Assembly (NCBI GenBank): GCA_009663005.1
Contig: VIGQ01001492.1
Coordinates: 1 to 10,000, forward strand
DNA length: 10,000 nt
Direction: 5' to 3'
DNA from: Actinidia chinensis
Lineage: Eukaryota > Streptophyta > Magnoliopsida > Ericales > Actinidiaceae
The notes beneath the pieces were generated by a model. That model made no database searches. It was not told where the DNA came from and saw only the letters and a program-made list of their open reading frames with translations. Positions within the stretch are counted from its first letter, which is position 1. Each line of letters begins with the position of its first letter. Of this stretch, positions 6,460 to 10,000 are shown piece after piece. The translations under genes were made by a program, and so were the position numbers.

Positions 6460-6740
6460 CAGAGTTGGAGTATTATGGAGCTCGGCTATCTCTTCCTTGA
6501 GTTATTACCAAGTGCATTTATGTGTGGATCTGTTGGGACATGCAGCGTGCATGGGTGCTGCGACAAATTGTTTCTCATTGGTTATCTAACCACGTCTCAA
6601 AACCTGCGAACATCGCAGTTTAGGTGCGTGTATGCCGTTGAAATGCCCTTACTGACCGTTCATTAGGCGACAGTGGGCTTCCTCATTAATAGTAGGCCAC
6701 TGGTATCCGCCTTAAATGATGGACGATTCGTTCTCCATTC
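6460..6740. other. Leader of a decayed element, then a U3-like stretch
   Basis: No gene is seen. After the PBS-like site come short open frames from ATGs or alternative starts with no recognised content. About 6600-6740 has the look of an LTR U3 just ahead of the TATA box at 6746. Confidence 0.2.
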
Positions 6741-6745
6741 ATGCC

Positions 6746-6752
6746 TATAAAT
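6746..6752 (+). promoter_or_regulatory. TATA box with pyrimidine-rich start region
   Basis: TATAAAT in ATGCCTATAAATTGAGCAGG, followed at 25-40 bp by CTCTCCCTTGCATCTCC and CCCAACACTTCC. That is a textbook plant core-promoter and initiator layout, and the best TATA box in the window. A host promoter is possible, but the third cluster of the 78-bp repeat downstream suggests another LTR. Confidence 0.45.
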
Positions 6753-6759
6753 TGAGCAG

Positions 6760-7435
6760 GCCCTCTCCCTTGCATCTCCATCCCAACACTTCCTTTCTTG
6801 AGTTTGTTTCTCTCTCGTCCACTTTTGTCCTCAAAATTTCATAATGCAAAACTTTGTCCCCAAAAGTTATATAACATGAAGACTCAAAGCCCGATTGGGT
6901 GTATGGCAACAGGCTTTCCGGTAGCGGGTGGGGGGTTTGCTGAGGTTTACTCCCCACTCATCCTGTCAGGCTTATCGGAAAGGCCACCTTCTAGATATTG
7001 CTTGATGACGGGATCACTGTCTAGAGGCAGTTATCCGTTAAGGGGCATAGCGAGTTGGCCTTGAATTTAGGCAACAAAACTTTTGGTTCGTGGTAAGCGA
7101 TCGCTGCAGCCTCGTCAATGAGGATGTTACAAACTTCAGCATGGTCGAAAAGCTGTTGTTATGAAGCCTGAAGTTAGAGCGCGGATGTATTTTTCATCAT
7201 CACTTCCGGTCACTAGTTTTAGGCAGCTTTTACGTTTTACATAATTCGTTATATGAACATGTTTGTATCTGGATGCTTTGTACTTGAACAACTTGAATTT
7301 GAAATATTCTCTTTTCCACTTTGCTTGTATGCTTTCTTCTGAGATTTTTCAATAGCTGCTCTGGATGTTGACCGGTTTCATAAAACTTAAGCTCGGGTAT
7401 TCCCCATTACCCTAGATATGCTTAAATAGAATTCG
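6760..7435. other. Long leader-like DNA without a gene
   Basis: The sequence starts C/T-rich, passes through mixed DNA with short frames only, and becomes T-rich from about 7200 to 7360 (for example TTTGTATCTGG, TTGAAATATTCTCTTTTCC), like a plant 3' untranslated or U5 region. It then enters the third repeat cluster. A frame at 6798-7064 starts at TTG and is not supported. Confidence 0.25.
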
Positions 7436-7800
7436 TGGATAGAGTTCGGAGCTGTCTTTTAGCTCAGTGACTCACCTAAGATTTTTCTTTTATACACTTA
7501 GTCTAAAAAATAAGGAAAAGTTTAGAACTCGCTCAGAGCTCAGTTAACTTTTGCCAATTTGTTACTACTTGATGGGGCACGACTCGGACTGCCCCTCAAG
7601 CTCAGCTAAACTCTTCCTTGCATTTTTGCAAAGTCAATCTAAAAATCAACACTACTGGAATACAAGTTCAAAGCTCTTCTGCTATCTCGGCTCGTAACTC
7701 TTCTTCCCACGTTTTTCGATAAATATATCGCGCCCAATTTTCAAATCTCACAGGATGAAGCTGGGTAACTCCGCTTGAGTTTTCGGCTAGCCCCTTCCCT
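7436..7800 (+). repeat. Third, most decayed cluster of the 78-bp repeat
   Basis: Monomer heads can be followed at about 7436 (TGGATAGAGTTCGGAGCT), 7512, 7573 (GGGGCACGACTCGGA), 7657 (GGAATACAAGTTCAAAGCTC) and about 7750. Spacing runs from about 60 to 95 bp. Tails such as CTCAGCTAAACTCTTCCTT and TACACTTAGTCTAAAAAA match the family. The head at 7436 is nearly the same as the one at about 6300 (TGGAATAGAGTTCGGAGCTC). Divergence is higher than in the other two clusters. Confidence 0.6.
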
Positions 7801-7809
7801 ATTGCATTT

Positions 7810-7998
7810 CGTTTTGGGGCTATTAAGCACTTTACAAGTAAGAATTTAACAAGTAGTGGTACATATTTCAGCCTCGATTGAAGAATTATATTTCAGTGGT
7901 AGTACTTTTTCAAGTTGGTTGGAAATTCCAAGTTCCAAGCTTGGTACTTGTTCTTCTCAGATCTTTGAGTAAGTAAGCGCTTTTGCCGAAGAGTTTAA
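7810..7998. other. T-rich unassigned DNA after the third repeat cluster
   Basis: No gene is seen. Short repeated words occur, such as AAGTAGTGGTACATATTTCAG (7851-7871, partly echoed as ATATTTCAGTGGTAGTAC near 7888-7905), which suggests a small local duplication of about 37 bp period. Confidence 0.25.
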
Positions 7999-8469
7999 GT
8001 ATCTTGTAAGGTTTCCCAATTCGGGCCAAGCTTCCCATCCGTTTGGTCCTTGTCTGTTTCAACCAACTTTCCTCAAAAAGGAGATCTCCACCTTAAACTT
8101 CTCTACGGGGGGGGGGTGTTTGCCGTTGTGGTTGGCTACCCTGCTTCTGATAGTCCGGCCATGTGTATCAGTGCTTTTCTCTTCTTTCTCGGCAAGGTTG
8201 AGATCCGAGTTAAGACTTACCTCGTTGTGACCTACGTCCTATGGCTTCGGTCTGTATTGTTGGCAGACCGACCTCCCCACGGGATTCTTGTATCGAACCG
8301 AAAGCCAATTAATAAGGCCGTTTTTTATTTAGGACTTTCCGCGGTGTGGTCTGATAACCCACAAATGTTTGCAGTTCCTCGACCCTTTACCTTGGCTTTC
8401 TCGCGCCTCTTCTTGATTCCATTCATTATTTCTTATTCGTGGCCTGGCTTGCTTATTGCCTACGGGTAG
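7999..8469 (+). other. 157-codon open stretch, probably not a gene
   Basis: The frame is open from just after a TAA at 7996 to a stop at 8467-8469 and has no early ATG. The translation is hydrophobic (runs of F, L, S and V) because the strand is pyrimidine-rich, which also makes stops rare. A run of ten G at 8107-8116 lies inside it and would be prone to length change. No motif is recognised. It may be the interior of a decayed element. Confidence 0.12.
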
Positions 8470-8493
8470 CTCGCGTGATTTAAAATTCGATCG

Positions 8494-8842
8494 TTACTGG
8501 TCCAAGAAGTCCTTTAACTTTTTTCCTAACGAACGGGCTCTTGTTGTCTGATTATGAAAACCTGGGATGCGAACTTCCCGCGGACAAAATGTTTCTTCTA
8601 CAGATAAATCTAAGCATGTCCATCTCACTGAGTAGGCCAACAGTTCATCTTCCAACCCTTTCGTGAAGTGTAGTCGCATATACGTGCTCAGCAACAAACA
8701 AAAACCTCTTATTCCGGAGCCGGGCAGGTACACTCCCCCCAGGCTGTGTCCACCCCCACGGTGGCAAAGGACCATGAACTGGTGGAAAGGGGTCAAGTCT
8801 CTTGCTGATGTGAACGTAGGGGGTAAAGAAGCTGACACTTAG
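8494..8842. other. Overlapping open frames on both strands, unrecognised
   Basis: A minus-strand frame of 114 codons (8494-8838) and a plus-strand frame of 56 codons plus stop (8672-8842) overlap. The plus frame has a natural-looking composition (YTPPRLCPPPRWQ, then NWWKGVKSLADVNVGGKEAD), but no family comes to mind. Neither starts at a convincing ATG. I read this as possible remains of a retroelement coding region, strand undecided. Confidence 0.15.
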
Positions 8843-8864
8843 TGCCTTTGCAACAGACACACTT

Positions 8865-9195
8865 GTGCTCTTTCTGCATTTAAAGCATCAATATCCTAAG
8901 TCACGGCTTGGTGATCATAAAGAGCTTCCTCTACTAGAGTGCAGTCCGCAAAATTCCTTCATGGATCTCAACGAATACAATCTCGACCAGGTTTGGTGGA
9001 TGCATATTAGGTACAGATATGATATTCTAATACAAGTCCCGCGATGGGGGAAATCCAAACCCGGCTAACCTTTATCCGATTTTTGTGCACCTCTCCCTCT
9101 TGTCTTTTTCGATGTTTCTCATGTCGTAAAAAATTTGACTACGCACATTATCCTTTGGGTCCATCCAGCTCGCTACCTCCGGTGTTACTAGGCCG
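8865..9195. other. No gene seen
   Basis: Short frames only. The stretch reads as mixed DNA between two open stretches, with no repeat or promoter signal that I can support. Confidence 0.3.
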
Positions 9196-9588
9196 ATGGA
9201 TTCGACGCGGGCTGTATTTTGTGACTTGTGGGCCGAATTTATGTCACCTACGATGATTCGTCCTATCTCTCCTTCAAAACTGATGCCAACCACCAGCGTG
9301 TACGGCGTGATGAATCAAGTCCCTCCCCCTCCCCACTTGTTTGATCCTTACTCTTACTCTGCTTCTGATTCATTGAGGGGCTCTTTGCCATTACTAATAC
9401 TTAGCCATCTTGGTTCCACGAGCTTCGAATTTTCCTATGACTTGGTGGGCGAATCATTTTTGACCATCATTAAATTTTGTGGAGTTTTTGGGAACCTGAG
9501 TTTCTTGGCGAGCCGTAGTCCTACAATGAAGCTTCGTATTCTCTTTTGTTGTTTGTGGCATGGATGGTTCAGTCTAGGACAATGCTAA
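9196..9588 (+). CDS. Unrecognised 130-codon open frame with an ATG
   Basis: An ATG at 9196 opens 130 codons to a TAA. The product starts polar, has a Pro run (MNQVPPPPHLFDPYSYSASD, about residues 39-58), then turns hydrophobic in Phe, Leu and Ser. The coding strand is pyrimidine-rich, which favours both hydrophobic residues and lack of stops. No signal peptide, domain or relative is recognised. With no flanking promoter or gene partner, a chance frame or retroelement remnant is more likely than a host gene. Confidence 0.15.
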   Translation: MDSTRAVFCDLWAEFMSPTMIRPISPSKLMPTTSVYGVMNQVPPPPHLFDPYSYSASDSLRGSLPLLILSHLGSTSFEFSYDLVGESFLTIIKFCGVFGNLSFLASRSPTMKLRILFCCLWHGWFSLGQC

Positions 9589-9828
9589 AAAAAATCGTCC
9601 CCCTTGGCTTTTTTAAACTAGTGCCTGCCCCTGCCCTCCTGTCCTTGCCCCAGTTGTTCTTTTGCTCCGTCAACTGAACTTTTCGCCATGCTAAGTTGGA
9701 ATCGACCTGCAGGTAGATAACCGTTAAACCTCAGTGATTTCTCGTTGTTTATCCCGCTTCCACAATTGTGGATGTTCCTTGAAGGGATTCATAGCTCTTC
9801 CTACGTTTTGCTGACTGGTTTCAGCTAA
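9589..9828. other. No gene seen; C-rich then T-rich DNA
   Basis: Includes an A run at 9588-9595 and a C-rich stretch at about 9624-9651 (CCTGCCCCTGCCCTCC and similar). On the minus strand this is purine-rich only in part, so it is not a convincing polypurine tract. Confidence 0.3.
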
Positions 9829-10000
9829 TTTTGCCCTGAGCTCTTTTCTTTCTTGTTGTGCAGATGCAAGGCTCCCTTGTTTGGACCACAATCTTCTCGG
9901 GGAGAGAATTCAACCACAAAAGTCTCGTCAAGGACTTTGACCTTTAATTCTGCCCTCGGCAGAACTTTTTTCTGTGCAATTGGCGAGCTAACAGCCCATT
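9829..10000 (+). other. Splice-acceptor-like site with a frame open to the window end
   Basis: A T-rich tract ends in TTGTTGTGCAG at 9863, a good plant 3' splice site. One frame is open from 9829 through the end of the window. After the acceptor it reads CKAPLFGPQSS and then Ser/Thr-rich sequence. A second frame begins with ATG right at the acceptor and ends after 28 codons. The exon, if real, continues outside the window; no family is recognised. Confidence 0.2.

Noticed and set aside
6798..7064. 88-codon open frame after the TATA box at 6746
   Set aside because: It starts at TTG and has no recognised content; the first ATG frames there are short.
8107..8116. Run of ten G as a regulatory or G-quadruplex site
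   Set aside because: A single homopolymer run without neighbouring G runs is not good evidence of a quadruplex; it is likely a plain homopolymer or a sequencing-prone site.

Overview
The window looks like nuclear DNA of a land plant, from a gene-poor, repeat-rich region. I infer this from TATA boxes followed by pyrimidine-rich leaders, plant-type GT...AG intron borders, long stretches without a coherent reading frame, and decayed LTR-retroelement hallmarks. These are a primer-binding-site-like sequence, gag-like protein fragments and tandem repeats next to LTR-type promoters. There is nothing prokaryotic about the layout. Most long open frames start at TTG or GTG and lie in pyrimidine-rich DNA, where stop codons are rare by composition, so I do not call them genes. 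I recognise no intact host gene, no tRNA or rRNA, no CRISPR, and no reverse transcriptase, integrase or protease motif.

Layout. 1-950: unassigned DNA with a weak case for a minus-strand 5' leader and intron, and an ATG frame of 97 codons on the plus strand. 988-1225: three short inverted repeats, including a CGCG-rich hairpin. 1740: TATA-like element of a possible LTR, with ambiguous open frames around it (1517-1760 and 2049-2281). About 2465-3372: an array of about twelve degenerate monomers of about 78 bp, which alternate as A and B types into a dimer of about 155 bp. 3430: second TATA box, then a possible short intron. 3919-5792: a heavily broken reading frame whose fragments resemble the gag-like ('putative plant transposon') proteins of plant LTR elements. 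It ends in a basic, serine-rich tail and an acidic helix-like segment. 6055: third TATA box, then three monomers of the same 78-bp family (6223-6420), then a sequence resembling a tRNA primer-binding site (6440-6459). 6746: fourth TATA box, then a long leader and a third, more decayed cluster of the repeat (7436-7800). 7999-10000: pyrimidine-rich DNA with long but unrecognised open frames and a splice-acceptor-like site at 9863.

The simplest reading is several nested, old LTR retroelements, probably related and partly non-autonomous (only gag-like remains are seen), whose LTR or leader regions carry the 78-bp repeat. The dimeric repeat, present at three or four separate places in 10 kb, is the most distinctive signal. 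I found no evidence of a new gene system. All homology statements come from motif memory and reading by eye, not from searches.
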